Positions 29,572 through 38,596 of a stretch of DNA of 64,000 nt are shown here, piece after piece. How positions within the stretch are numbered: the first letter of the stretch is position 1; the number at the start of each line of letters is the position of its first letter. Under the pieces are notes generated by a model that had not been told where the DNA came from, did no database searches, and saw only the letters and a list, made by a program, of their open reading frames with translations. Both the position numbers and the translations under genes were made by a program. This DNA comes from Achromobacter arsenitoxydans SY8 (GTDB taxonomy: Bacteria; Pseudomonadota; Gammaproteobacteria; Burkholderiales; Burkholderiaceae_B): the NCBI RefSeq assembly GCF_000236785.1, contig NZ_AGUF01000032.1:1-64000 (forward strand). Reading direction: 5' to 3'.

Positions 29572-30726
29572 CTAGCGCGGCTTGCCCGGCCGTGTGCCCA
29601 CCATGACGGCCAGTTCCACGGGCTTGCCGGCGCGCAGAATGCCCAACGTGGCGCGCTGCCCCGGGGGCAGCTGCGCGATCTCGGCCAGCAGGCCGATGGT
29701 GTCCGCCACGCGCTTGCCGTTCACCGACTGCACGATGTCGCCCACGCGCAGGCCGCCCCGCGCCCCCGGGCCGTCGCGCATGACGCCGGCGATGATCACG
29801 CCCGTGGCGCTGCGGTCCAGGTTGAAGGCCCGCGCCAGTTCGGGCGTCATGTCCTGCGGCTCCACGCCCAGCCATCCGCGCTTGACGGTGCCGGTCTTCA
29901 CGATTTCGTCCATCACCTTGCGCGCGATCTCGATGGGCGTCGCGAAGCCGATGCCCATCGACCCGCCCGATTCGGAATAGATGGCGGTGTTGATGCCCAC
30001 CAGGTTGCCGTAGGCATCAATCAGCGCGCCGCCTGAATTGCCGGGATTGATCGCCGCGTCCGTCTGGATGAAGCTTTCGTAGGTGTTCAGGCCCAGGCCG
30101 TTGCGGCCCAGCGCGGACACGATGCCCTGCGTGGTGGTCTGGCCGACCCCGAACGGATTGCCGATCGCCAGCACGACGTCGCCGACGCGCAGGCCACGGT
30201 CGGGCGCCAGCGTCGCGGCCGGCAGGGACCGCAGCGTCGCCAGCTTGAGCACCGCCAGGTCGGTGTCCGGGTCCGCGCCCACCACCTTGGCGACGTCGCG
30301 GCGGCCGTCCTTCAGCGCAACCTCGATCGCATCGGCGGCCTGCACCACGTGATAATTGGTCAGCACGTAGCCATCCTGATTCACGATCACCCCGGACCCC
30401 AGGCTGGTCGACGCTTCCCGCCGGCTCACTCCCGGCATCTGGCCGAAGAACTCGCGCAGCACCGGATCGTCGGGCAGGGGAATCAGGGGCACGTTAACGT
30501 GCTTGGTGGTGAACACGTTGACGACCGACGGCGCCGCGCGCGCCACGCCGTCCGCATACGACACCGCCCCGACGTCCCGCCCCGCGGGCGGGCGCCCGTT
30601 AGCGGCCTGCTGGGACGTCGCCGGCCCGCCCAGGCGCAGCAGGTCGGGCCGCAAAGTCGTCACCACGAATAGAATAGCCAGGCAGACCGTGACGGCCTGA
30701 GCAAATATCAGCCAATATCGGCGCAT
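29572..30726 (-). CDS. Membrane-anchored HtrA/Deg serine protease
   Basis: A 384-residue trypsin-like protease with an N-terminal membrane anchor (about residues 4-24) and a single C-terminal PDZ domain, the layout of DegS/AlgW-type proteases in the periplasm. The catalytic triad is His126 (LTNYHVVQA), Asp156 (DPDTDLAVLKL) and Ser231 (NPGNSGGALID). The start at 30726 (MRRYWLIFAQ) is chosen because the anchor follows directly. It is divergent from the NIF3 gene, with 19 bases between start codons. A role in cleaving an anti-sigma factor is possible by homology, but no RseA gene is here. Confidence 0.92.
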   Translation of the reverse strand: MRRYWLIFAQAVTVCLAILFVVTTLRPDLLRLGGPATSQQAANGRPPAGRDVGAVSYADGVARAAPSVVNVFTTKHVNVPLIPLPDDPVLREFFGQMPGVSRREASTSLGSGVIVNQDGYVLTNYHVVQAADAIEVALKDGRRDVAKVVGADPDTDLAVLKLATLRSLPAATLAPDRGLRVGDVVLAIGNPFGVGQTTTQGIVSALGRNGLGLNTYESFIQTDAAINPGNSGGALIDAYGNLVGINTAIYSESGGSMGIGFATPIEIARKVMDEIVKTGTVKRGWLGVEPQDMTPELARAFNLDRSATGVIIAGVMRDGPGARGGLRVGDIVQSVNGKRVADTIGLLAEIAQLPPGQRATLGILRAGKPVELAVMVGTRPGKPR

Positions 30727-30745
30727 GTTTCTGATAGGACTAGCA

Positions 30746-31522
30746 ATGAGTAAAGTGGACTCCCGCGTCCTGGCCAATTGGCTGGACGACACCCTGCAGG
30801 CAGCCCGTTTCAAGGACTACTGTCCGAACGGGATGCAGGTGGAAGGCCGATCCGAAATCGGACACATTATCGCCGGTGTCACGGCCAGCGAGGCATTGCT
30901 GCGCACGGCGGTCGAACGCGGCGCGGATGCGGTGCTGGTGCACCACGGCTGGATGTGGCGCAACGAAGATCGCCGGGTCATCGGCACGCGCCGCACACGC
31001 ATGGCCCTGGCCCTGAAAAACGACCTGAACCTGTACGCCTACCACCTGCCGCTGGACGCGCATCCCACGCTGGGCAACAACGCCCAGCTGGCGCGGGTGC
31101 TGGGCCTGGCGCCCGCGCGCCGTGAAGACGGCGTTCCGTTGACCTGCGGGCAGGACGGCCTGGTCTGGCTGGGCGAGGCCACCGGCCTGCGCACGCTGGG
31201 CGAGCTGGGCGCCCAGGTGGCCCAGCGCCTGGGACGCCAGCCGCTCGTCGTGGGCGACCCGGACCAGCCGCTGGCGCAAATCGCCTGGTGCACGGGCGGG
31301 GCGCAGGGCATGATGGCCGACGCGGTGGATGCGGGCGCCACGGCGTACATCACGGGCGAAGTCTCCGAATCCACGGTCCACCTGGCGCGCGAAACCGGCG
31401 TGGGCTTTATCGCCGCCGGTCACCACGCCACCGAGCGCTATGGCGTGCAGGCATTGGGACAGGCGGTCGCGGAGCGCTTCGGCATCAAGGTCGAATTCGT
31501 CGACATCGACAACCCGGCCTGA
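30746..31522 (+). CDS. NIF3/YbgI family Nif3-like dinuclear metal centre protein
   Basis: A 258-residue protein with NIF3 metal ligands in VLVHHGWMW and YHLPLDAHPTLGNN and at the C-terminus in GHHATERYGVQALG. The family, including YbgI, is often called GTP cyclohydrolase 1 type 2-like, but its reaction is not settled. ATG 30746 is chosen because AGGA lies six bases before it. The ATG at 30725 overlaps the divergent HtrA start and has no such site. A strong terminator follows the gene. Confidence 0.9.
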   Translation: MSKVDSRVLANWLDDTLQAARFKDYCPNGMQVEGRSEIGHIIAGVTASEALLRTAVERGADAVLVHHGWMWRNEDRRVIGTRRTRMALALKNDLNLYAYHLPLDAHPTLGNNAQLARVLGLAPARREDGVPLTCGQDGLVWLGEATGLRTLGELGAQVAQRLGRQPLVVGDPDQPLAQIAWCTGGAQGMMADAVDAGATAYITGEVSESTVHLARETGVGFIAAGHHATERYGVQALGQAVAERFGIKVEFVDIDNPA

Positions 31523-31545
31523 CAGGCCCCACGCATCGCCTCATC

Positions 31546-31567
31546 CGCCCCCGCAAGGGGGCGTTTT
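31546..31567 (+). terminator. Intrinsic terminator after NIF3 gene
   Basis: CGCCCCC (31546-31552) pairs perfectly with GGGGGCG (31557-31563) over a GCAA tetraloop and is followed by TTTTC. Confidence 0.8.
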
Positions 31568-31675
31568 CATTTCAAGGCGCCACCGGCCGCCAGGGCCCGT
31601 TGCGGTCCCGATAGACCGGACTGGGCTACGGGAAAACCAGAGGGCGCGATCAAAGCAACGCCTGTGCGTCGCATC

Positions 31676-31686
31676 TGGTCAATCGC
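31676..31686 (+). promoter_or_regulatory. Candidate operator TGGTCAATCGC upstream of the GST gene
   Basis: The 11-mer TGGTCAATCGC recurs exactly at 34936-34946, upstream of the aldolase gene. Both lie before genes that flank the AraC regulator at 33829-34851. The surrounding 31523-31793 gap holds no gene I can support. Confidence 0.4.
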
Positions 31687-31793
31687 GGTTCTCTCCCTAT
31701 CAATTCCGGGCGCAATCCGCCGCCCTAGCATTCCATGCAGCCGCCCGCCGCCGGGTCTGTCCCAGCTGGGCATCCTCCATGCGGAGCCATTGA

Positions 31794-32420
31794 ATGCTGA
31801 CACTCTACGACCACCCACGCTCCGGCAACTGCTACAAGGTTCGCCTCTTTCTTGCGCTCATCGGCAAAGACTACCAACGCACTTTCGTCGACGTGCTGGC
31901 ACGAAAGAACCAGACCGCCGAGTTCGAACGCGTCAGCGCCTTCCAGCAGATCCCCGCGCTGACCGACGGCGACACCGCCATCTGGGACAGCCACGCCATC
32001 CTTCTGCACCTGGCGCACCACTACGCCCCCGAATGGCTGGCGCCGCTGCCCCGCCTGGGCGCCATGCACGCCTGGATATCGGTGTCGGCCAACGAAATCG
32101 CCAACAGCCTGCAACCGCTGCGGCTGACGCGCGTCGTGAGCCACGCCGAAGCGGCCCATCACCTGGGCGTAAGCGACGCGCTGCTCGACGTGCCCGGCAT
32201 GCAGGCCCGCACCGAACGCGTGCTGGACCGCATGGAAAAGCACCTCGCGAACACCCCCTGGCTGGCTGGCGGCGACGCGCCGACCGTGGCCGATATTGCC
32301 TGCTACGGCTATGCGGCGCTGGCGGAAGAAGCCGGCATCGGCATCGCCGCCTATCCCGCCATCGCGGCATGGCGCGAGCGGATTCGGCAGTTGCCCGGCT
32401 ACGTTCCGCCGGACGCCTGA
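31794..32420 (+). CDS. Glutathione S-transferase family protein
   Basis: A 208-residue protein with an N-terminal thioredoxin fold (LYDHPRSGNCYKVRLFLALIG, Ser at the usual catalytic position) and IPALTDGDTAIWDSHAILLHL for glutathione binding. The C-terminal helical domain has the N-capping WLAGGDAPTVADIA. It starts a unit with the MHS transporter gene 50 bases downstream, so it may act on an imported compound. The specific substrate is not apparent. Confidence 0.9.
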   Translation: MLTLYDHPRSGNCYKVRLFLALIGKDYQRTFVDVLARKNQTAEFERVSAFQQIPALTDGDTAIWDSHAILLHLAHHYAPEWLAPLPRLGAMHAWISVSANEIANSLQPLRLTRVVSHAEAAHHLGVSDALLDVPGMQARTERVLDRMEKHLANTPWLAGGDAPTVADIACYGYAALAEEAGIGIAAYPAIAAWRERIRQLPGYVPPDA

Positions 32421-32470
32421 GCCCCGCACGCGACGACAACAACCATTACTACAAGACAAGAGGGAATCAC

Positions 32471-33802
32471 ATGGACGCCATCCAGGCCGCGCAGCCTATT
32501 GCCCAATCACGCCAGAAACCGAACCTGTTCCGGGTCGCCACCGCGACCGTCATCGGCACCGCCGTGGAAGCCTTCGACTTCCTCGCCTACGGAACCGCCG
32601 CGGCACTGGTGTTCAACAAAATTTTCTTCCCCCAATTCGATCCGGCGACCGGCACGCTGGCCGCGTTCGGCGCCTTCGCCAGCGGCATGCTGGCGCGGCC
32701 GATCGGCGGCATCCTGTTCGGCCACTTCGGCGACCGCATCGGCCGCAAGTCCATGCTGACGCTGAGCCTGCTGCTGATGGGCATATGCACCGTGCTCATC
32801 GGCCTGCTGCCGACCTATGAACAGATCGGCATTTCGGCGGCCGTGCTGCTGGTCGTGCTGCGCATCGGCCAGGGGCTGTCGTTCGGCGGTGAAATGGGCG
32901 GCGCGATGTTGATGGCCGTCGAACATGCGCCGCCCAAATGGAAGGCGTTCTTCGGCAGCCTGCCGCTGGTAGGGGCCCCCCTGGGCATCCTGCTGTCGGT
33001 AGGCTCCTTCGCGCTGGTGACACGGTTGCCGGAAGAGGACTTCCTGTCCTGGGGTTGGCGCCTGCCGTTTCTCGCCAGCGCCGTGCTCATTGTCGTCGGC
33101 CTGTTCATCCGCCACGGCATCGACGAATCGCCGGAGTTTGAAGAGGTCAAGCGCGAGAAGGCGCGGGCCAAGCAGCCGCTGCAGGACAAAATGCCGCTGA
33201 GCGAACTGCTGCGCGCGCATGGCAAATCGCTGCTGCTGTGCATAGGCTGCAAGATCGCCGAAGTCACCCTGATCTATACCTTCCTGGTGTTCTCGGTGTC
33301 CTATGCCGTGTCCAAGCTGGGATTCAGCCGCGCCGACGCGCTGCATGCCTTGCTCTATGGCGCCGGCGTGCTGATGTTCACCATTCCGCTGTTCGGCGTG
33401 CTGGCCGACCGCATCGGCGCGCGCCGCGTCTGCGGCTGGGGAGGAATGTTCCTGGGTCTCATGGCCATCCCCATTTTTCTCGCGGTGGGCAGCGGGTCGC
33501 TGGTGGCATACAGCCTCGCCGTCTTCATCGCCATGGCCTTCAACTACGCCATCATGATCGCGCCGCAATCCAGTCTTTACAGCGCCCAGTTCCCCGCCGA
33601 CCTGCGCTATTCCGGACTGTCCATCGGCGTCCAGTTCTCGGCGGCCATCGGCGGCGGCCTGGCGCCGCTGATCTCGGCCACGCTGGTCCAGAAGTTCGAC
33701 AGCATTGTTCCGGTCGGCGTCTACCTGGCGTTCCTGGGCATCGTGGCGGGCGCCTCGGCGTTTCTCATGAAGCCCACGCCGCAAGACCTGCGCCGCGGTT
33801 AA
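32471..33802 (+). CDS. MFS metabolite/H+ symporter (MHS family)
   Basis: A 443-residue twelve-helix transporter. The MHS-family signatures are TVIGTAVEAFDFLAYGTAAA at the N-terminus, ARPIGGILFGHFGDRIGRKSML, and QGLSFGGEMGGAMLMAVEHAP. The group takes up organic acids such as shikimate, proline or citrate by proton symport. The GST gene is upstream and AraC and aldolase genes are downstream, so it likely imports an acid degraded by this module. Confidence 0.92.
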   Translation: MDAIQAAQPIAQSRQKPNLFRVATATVIGTAVEAFDFLAYGTAAALVFNKIFFPQFDPATGTLAAFGAFASGMLARPIGGILFGHFGDRIGRKSMLTLSLLLMGICTVLIGLLPTYEQIGISAAVLLVVLRIGQGLSFGGEMGGAMLMAVEHAPPKWKAFFGSLPLVGAPLGILLSVGSFALVTRLPEEDFLSWGWRLPFLASAVLIVVGLFIRHGIDESPEFEEVKREKARAKQPLQDKMPLSELLRAHGKSLLLCIGCKIAEVTLIYTFLVFSVSYAVSKLGFSRADALHALLYGAGVLMFTIPLFGVLADRIGARRVCGWGGMFLGLMAIPIFLAVGSGSLVAYSLAVFIAMAFNYAIMIAPQSSLYSAQFPADLRYSGLSIGVQFSAAIGGGLAPLISATLVQKFDSIVPVGVYLAFLGIVAGASAFLMKPTPQDLRRG

Positions 33803-33828
33803 CGCGCCGGAAGCAGCGGCGCGCCAAG

Positions 33829-34851
33829 CTAGGCGCCGCCGCTTCCGGCCGTCCTGCGGTATACGGCGGGGGACATGCCGAAACGCTCATGGAAGCGGCG
33901 GATGAAGTGGCTCGCGTGCTGGAAGCCGCAGGACGCGGCGATTTCCTTGATCTCCACCTGCGAGCGCAGGGGATCCTCCAGCGCTTCCCTGGCCAATTGC
34001 AGGCGGCGTTCGCGCACATAGCCGGTGTATTGCAGCGACCGCATCTTGAACAGGCGATGCACCCATCGCGTGGTTACGCGCAGCACGTCCGCCACCGCCT
34101 GCACCGAGAGCTCCGGATCGGTGATGTGGGCATCAATGTAGCTGGCAAGCACCTGCCAATTGTCGGCGGGCGCCCGCGCATCGCCTGGTATCTTTTCCAG
34201 CGCCTGGCTGGTGTAGATCGACGCCAGCAGCGCCAGCAGCGCCTGCTCGGCGAAAAGCGACGACGTAGGGTTGGATTCCGCCTTGTCGAAGAACACGTGA
34301 TGCAGGCAGCGATGGGCGGTCTGCACCATGGCCAGGCCGGCCACGCCGCGCTGCGCGGTGAATTGGGACATCGCCAGGCTGTGCGCGCCCAACAGGCGCG
34401 CCAACGGCCCCTTGACCACCACGATGCGCGAATTGGTGTACATCCGGATCTCGGACGGCAACGCCGTCGTGCGGAAGATGATGTCGCCGGGTTCCAGCGG
34501 CAGCGTGGCATCGTTCTGGACGATGACGCCGTGCCCCGCGATCACGAAGCTTGCCAGGAATTCCGCGTGGTCCAGATCCGCCGCGTGCTCGGCGCGATGA
34601 TGCACGCTGATCGGCGTGGACTCCAGGCTCACCACCAATCCGCCCGCGCGCAGGCGACAGGCCTGCAATTGCACTCTGGGCTGCTCGGTCAGGGCCGTGA
34701 ATTCCCCCGGCAGGACCAGCTTGTCCAGTTCGCGCTCGTAGCCGGCGATCTCCTGCGCGTAGAAAGGGCGGAACTGCGGCGCGAAGTTGAGGTCCGCCTC
34801 GGTACAGGCGGGCCGGGCGGAATGAGAGGCGGGGAGGCTGGCGCGTGGCAT
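33829..34851 (-). CDS. AraC family transcriptional regulator
   Basis: A 340-residue regulator. The N-terminal part (about 1-220) resembles an AraC ligand-sensing domain. The C-terminal part has two helix-turn-helices: LSVQAVADVLRVTTRWVHRL and EIKEIAASCGFQHASHFIR with the family-typical FHERFGMSPAVYRR end. It is divergent from the class II aldolase gene and convergent with the MFS gene. Identical 11-bp sites upstream of both the GST and the aldolase genes are candidate targets. Confidence 0.9.
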   Translation of the reverse strand: MPRASLPASHSARPACTEADLNFAPQFRPFYAQEIAGYERELDKLVLPGEFTALTEQPRVQLQACRLRAGGLVVSLESTPISVHHRAEHAADLDHAEFLASFVIAGHGVIVQNDATLPLEPGDIIFRTTALPSEIRMYTNSRIVVVKGPLARLLGAHSLAMSQFTAQRGVAGLAMVQTAHRCLHHVFFDKAESNPTSSLFAEQALLALLASIYTSQALEKIPGDARAPADNWQVLASYIDAHITDPELSVQAVADVLRVTTRWVHRLFKMRSLQYTGYVRERRLQLAREALEDPLRSQVEIKEIAASCGFQHASHFIRRFHERFGMSPAVYRRTAGSGGA

Positions 34852-34935
34852 GCTGGGAACACTCTGTCGGGCCGGCCGGCAATGGCCGAAAAGCGCCCGT
34901 CGTCCTGTCGCACTGGATCAACCCGCATTCGTGAT

Positions 34936-34946
34936 TGGTCAATCGC
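34936..34946 (+). promoter_or_regulatory. Candidate operator TGGTCAATCGC upstream of the aldolase gene
   Basis: Exact copy of the 11-mer at 31676-31686. It lies 50 bases before the aldolase start and 84 bases from the divergent AraC start. Confidence 0.4.
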
Positions 34947-34996
34947 CGGCGGCGGAGGCGGGCGTGTAATGGAGCCATTATCCCCAAGGAGCCCCC

Positions 34997-35758
34997 ATGC
35001 TGGAAAAAAAAGCCCACGCCGACGCCTTCTTTGCGCGCTCCGCGAACAAGCTCGACTTCGGAAACTGGGGCGAGAAGGAAAAGGTCGCCCTGAGCTGCCG
35101 CATTCTCGCCAGTGAAGGCCACTCGGAAACCCTGGCGGGCCAGATCACCGTGCGCAAGGAAGACGGCTCGTTCCTGACAACGCCCATGGCCCAGGCCTTC
35201 GACGAAATCATCCCGGCCTCGGTCATCCGCATCAATGAGGACATGGAGGTGCTCGACGGCCCCGGCACGCCCAACCCGGCCGTGCGCTTCCATTTCTGGG
35301 TCTATCGCCAGCGCCCCGACGTGCAGTGCATCATCCACACGCACCCGCCCCATGTCTCGACGCTGTCCATGACGGGCCAGCCGCTGGTCGTCGCGCACAT
35401 GGATGCGACGCCATTCCACAACGATTGCGCCCACTTGAAGGAATGGCCCGGCCTGCCCATCGCCGACCAGGAGGGCGAGATCATTTCGGCGGCGTTGGGG
35501 GACAAACGTTGCATCCTGCTGGCCAATCATGGCTTTCTGGCCGCCGGCTCCTGCATCGAGGAAGCGCTGTACCTGTCCGTGCTGATCGAACGCGCGGCCC
35601 GCAACCAGCTGCAGGCCGCCGCCGCGTATGGCGAGGTGAAACCGGTCAATGATGCGCTGGCCGCCGAATCGCACGATTTCCTGCTGAAGCCCAGCATCGT
35701 GCGCGCGAGCTTCGCCATGTTCGCGCGCCGCATCGAACGGCAAATGGCTGCGGAATAA
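34997..35758 (+). CDS. Class II aldolase/adducin family protein
   Basis: A 253-residue protein with the class II aldolase fold: ILASEGHSETLAGQITVR at the start, the zinc-ligand motif CIIHTHPPHVST, and LLANHGFLAAG. Members cleave or decarboxylate hydroxy acids using zinc. The Asp/Glu base seen in fuculose aldolase is not obvious, so the reaction is uncertain. AAGGAG lies six bases before the ATG. It is divergent from the AraC gene, which probably controls it. Confidence 0.85.
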   Translation: MLEKKAHADAFFARSANKLDFGNWGEKEKVALSCRILASEGHSETLAGQITVRKEDGSFLTTPMAQAFDEIIPASVIRINEDMEVLDGPGTPNPAVRFHFWVYRQRPDVQCIIHTHPPHVSTLSMTGQPLVVAHMDATPFHNDCAHLKEWPGLPIADQEGEIISAALGDKRCILLANHGFLAAGSCIEEALYLSVLIERAARNQLQAAAAYGEVKPVNDALAAESHDFLLKPSIVRASFAMFARRIERQMAAE

Positions 35759-35772
35759 GACTGGCGGGGAAG

Positions 35773-35829
35773 GAGCGGACAGCGGGCGGTTCGGCGGGGG
35801 CCGGCCTGCGCCGGCGGGAACGTCCGCTC
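35773..35829. other. Long imperfect hairpin between convergent aldolase and mscL genes
   Basis: GAGCGGAC (35773-35780) and GTCCGCTC (35822-35829) are perfect inverted repeats enclosing a GC-rich segment with further self-pairing. They lie between two convergent genes and could stop transcription, but there is no T-tract. Confidence 0.35.
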
Positions 35830-35884
35830 GCCGCGGCCCGGCCGCGCGCTTGCGCACGCAGCCCGGACCCGCGGCGAATTCGAA

Positions 35885-36331
35885 TCAGGGCTTCTTGAGC
35901 AGATCGCGGATTTCGCGCAGCAGCGCCACGTCTTCGGGCGTCGCGGCGGGCGCCGGCGCCTCTTCGGCCTTGTTGCGAGCCTTGTAGATGGCCTTGACCA
36001 TCCAGAAAATCACGAAGGCCAGCAGCACGAAATTAATGATGATCGTGACGAAATTGCCCCACGCGAATACGTTGGCGCCCGCCTTGGTCAATTCGGCGTA
36101 GGTCATCGGGCCGGTGTAGCCGTCGGGCATCGACAACACGAGAAATTTGTTCGAAAAGTCGACTGAACCGCCAAGCACGAAATTGACCAGCGGCATGACG
36201 ATGTCCCTGACCAGCGAGTCGACAATCCTGCCAAACGCGGCGCCGATAATGACACCGACGGCCAGGTCGACGGCATTGCCTTTGACGGCGAAATCTCGAA
36301 ATTCTTTGACGAAACCAGTCGCTTTGCTCAT
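35885..36331 (-). CDS. mscL: Large-conductance mechanosensitive channel
   Basis: MscL opens under membrane tension to release solutes during osmotic downshock. The 148-residue protein starts [33 protein letters not shown], which holds the amphipathic N-terminus and first membrane helix. The second helix is [20 protein letters not shown], and a helical C-terminal bundle follows. The start at 36331 has GGAG before it on the minus strand. It is divergent from petA. Confidence 0.96.
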   Translation of the reverse strand: MSKATGFVKEFRDFAVKGNAVDLAVGVIIGAAFGRIVDSLVRDIVMPLVNFVLGGSVDFSNKFLVLSMPDGYTGPMTYAELTKAGANVFAWGNFVTIIINFVLLAFVIFWMVKAIYKARNKAEEAPAPAATPEDVALLREIRDLLKKP

Positions 36332-36373
36332 AAAAAGCACTCCATTCGTGATACGCCCGTGGGTGGGCTGGCC

Positions 36374-36379
36374 TATAAT
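36374..36379 (+). promoter_or_regulatory. Consensus -10 element of the petABC operon
   Basis: A perfect TATAAT lies 92 bases before petA, in the gap divergent from mscL. No good -35 hexamer is found 16-18 bp upstream. Confidence 0.5.
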
Positions 36380-36471
36380 ACGCGGTTGCTATGTTGTTAC
36401 ATATTCCCGCGAACCCGATGCCGCAGAAGTGATGCTACTCGTAGAGCGGGCGCATCAACAAGGATAGGAAG

Positions 36472-37113
36472 ATGAGTCAGGATACGCTGGTGCACGACGA
36501 TGACGGTGCGGTTGATCCCAACCTGCCACCTGATCCTTCGCGACGTTTCTGGGTTACCACCGCCTGTGCTGTGGGTGGCGTAGCAGGTGTCGCAACGGCA
36601 GTGCCGCTTGTGAGCACATTTTCTCCCTCCGAAAAAGCCCGCGCGGCGGGAGCCCCCGTTGAAGTGGATATCGGCGACATCCCTGTCGGCGCCATGAAAA
36701 CGGTTGAATGGCGCGGCAAGCCGGTGTGGATCCTCCACCGCTCTCCCGAGCAGCTCGCCGGCCTCAAAACGCTGGATTCCCAGCTAGCCGACCCGCAATC
36801 CCAGCGGCCCGGCTTCACTCCTGCCTATGCCGAAAACGAAGGCCGCTCGCGCAAGCCCGAGATCTTCGTCTGTGTCGGCATCTGTACCCACCTGGGCTGC
36901 TCGCCCACTTCGCACTTCGAAACGGGTGGCGGCGGCGGTCTGGGCGCGGACTGGCAAGGCGGATTCCTCTGCCCCTGCCACGGCTCCACGTTCGACCTGG
37001 CGGGCCGGGTCTTCAAAAACAAGCCCGCTCCCGACAATCTCGAAGTTCCGCCGTACCAGTATCTCAGCGACACCCGCATCATCGTGGGCGTCGATGAAGA
37101 CAACAAGGCCTGA
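36472..37113 (+). CDS. petA: Ubiquinol-cytochrome c reductase, Rieske iron-sulfur subunit
   Basis: PetA is the Rieske 2Fe-2S subunit of cytochrome bc1, taking electrons from ubiquinol to cytochrome c1. The 213-residue protein has a twin-arginine signal (SRRFWVTT, then a hydrophobic helix that stays as anchor). The cluster ligands are Cys138/His140 (CTHLGC, disulfide Cys143) and Cys167/His170 (CPCHGS, Cys169). The tatABC genes are about 7.5 kb upstream in the window. Confidence 0.97.
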   Translation: MSQDTLVHDDDGAVDPNLPPDPSRRFWVTTACAVGGVAGVATAVPLVSTFSPSEKARAAGAPVEVDIGDIPVGAMKTVEWRGKPVWILHRSPEQLAGLKTLDSQLADPQSQRPGFTPAYAENEGRSRKPEIFVCVGICTHLGCSPTSHFETGGGGGLGADWQGGFLCPCHGSTFDLAGRVFKNKPAPDNLEVPPYQYLSDTRIIVGVDEDNKA

Positions 37114-37183
37114 CGCTCGCGTCGCGCTTTCCCGAATTACGTAAGTAAAACAATACGCCACGTATTAGAGAAGGAGCCGTTAC

Positions 37184-38572
37184 ATGGCTGGCGAGAAAAC
37201 CGTCGAGACGACAGGCCTGTTGGGCTGGCTGGACCGGCGCTTTCCGGTGACCTCCACCTGGAAAGCCCATCTGTCAGAGTATTACGCGCCCAAAAACTTC
37301 AACTTCTGGTACTTCTTTGGCTCGCTGGCCCTGCTGGTGCTGGTGCTGCAGATCGTGACCGGCATTTTCCTGGTCATGCACTACAAGCCGGATGCCGAAC
37401 GCGCGTTCCAATCCGTCGAATACATCATGCGCGAGGTCCCTTGGGGCTGGCTGGTGCGCTACATGCACTCCACTGGCGCGTCGATGTTCTTCGTCGTCGT
37501 TTACCTGCACATGCTGCGCGGGCTGCTCTACGGTTCGTACCGCAAGCCGCGCGAACTGGTGTGGATCTTCGGCGTCGCGATCTTCCTCTGTCTGATGGCC
37601 GAAGCCTTCTTCGGCTACCTGCTGCCGTGGGGCCAGATGTCGTACTGGGGCGCCCAGGTGATCGTGAACCTGTTCGCCGCCATTCCGTTCATCGGCCCTG
37701 AACTGTCCATCTGGATCCGCGGCGACTACGTCGTGTCGGACGCCACGCTGAACCGCTTCTTCGCCTTCCACGTCATCGCCATTCCGCTGGTGCTGATCGG
37801 CCTGGTGGCTGCCCACCTGGTGGCGCTGCACGAAGTCGGCTCGAACAACCCGGACGGCATCGAAATCAAGCAGGGCCCGAAGGACAAGTACGGCCGCCCG
37901 AAAGACGGCATCCCGTTCCATCCCTTCTACTCGGTGCATGACCTGGTGGGCGTGGCGGGCTTCCTGCTCGTGTTCGCGGCGATCGTGTTCTTCGCCCCGG
38001 AAATGGGCGGCTACTTCCTCGAGTTCAACAACTTCATTCCCGCCGACTCGCTGAAGACGCCTCCGCACATCGCGCCGGTCTGGTACTTCACCCCGTTCTA
38101 CTCGATGCTGCGCGCCACCACCGACGAATTCACGTGGGTGCTGGCAGGCGCGTCCGTGCTCGGCGCCATCGCGTTGCTCGTCAAGAGCAACCTGAAGGGC
38201 TTCATGCGCATCGCCATCCCCGGCATCCTGGTCGTCGTCGCCGTGCTGCTGCGCGTCATCGACGCCAAGTTCTGGGGCGTGGTGGCCATGGGCGGCACGG
38301 TCGTGATCCTGTTCTTCCTGCCCTGGCTGGACCATTCGCCGGTCAAGTCGATCCGCTACCGCCCCACGTGGCACAAGTGGATCTACGGCATCTTCATGGT
38401 CAACTTCCTGGTGCTCGGCTACATCGGCACGCAGCCGCCCAGTCCGCCGTTGAACCTGACGTCGCAGATCGGCACGCTGCTGTACCTGGCATTCTTCTTC
38501 CTGATGCCGGTATGGAGCCGCCTGGGCACCTTCAAGCAAGTGCCCGACCGCGTCACGTTCCACGCCCACTGA
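37184..38572 (+). CDS. petB: Ubiquinol-cytochrome c reductase, cytochrome b subunit
   Basis: PetB is the membrane core of bc1, carrying two b hemes and the quinone sites. The 462-residue protein has the expected eight or more helices. The heme ligands are His95/His109 and His196/His211, with the canonical spacing of 13 and 14 intervening residues. The PEWF-like quinol-site motif appears as PVWYF. Length above 450 is normal for beta-proteobacteria with an extended C-terminus. Confidence 0.97.
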   Translation: MAGEKTVETTGLLGWLDRRFPVTSTWKAHLSEYYAPKNFNFWYFFGSLALLVLVLQIVTGIFLVMHYKPDAERAFQSVEYIMREVPWGWLVRYMHSTGASMFFVVVYLHMLRGLLYGSYRKPRELVWIFGVAIFLCLMAEAFFGYLLPWGQMSYWGAQVIVNLFAAIPFIGPELSIWIRGDYVVSDATLNRFFAFHVIAIPLVLIGLVAAHLVALHEVGSNNPDGIEIKQGPKDKYGRPKDGIPFHPFYSVHDLVGVAGFLLVFAAIVFFAPEMGGYFLEFNNFIPADSLKTPPHIAPVWYFTPFYSMLRATTDEFTWVLAGASVLGAIALLVKSNLKGFMRIAIPGILVVVAVLLRVIDAKFWGVVAMGGTVVILFFLPWLDHSPVKSIRYRPTWHKWIYGIFMVNFLVLGYIGTQPPSPPLNLTSQIGTLLYLAFFFLMPVWSRLGTFKQVPDRVTFHAH

Positions 38573-38596
38573 GCCAACGAGAATAACGGACTAACC

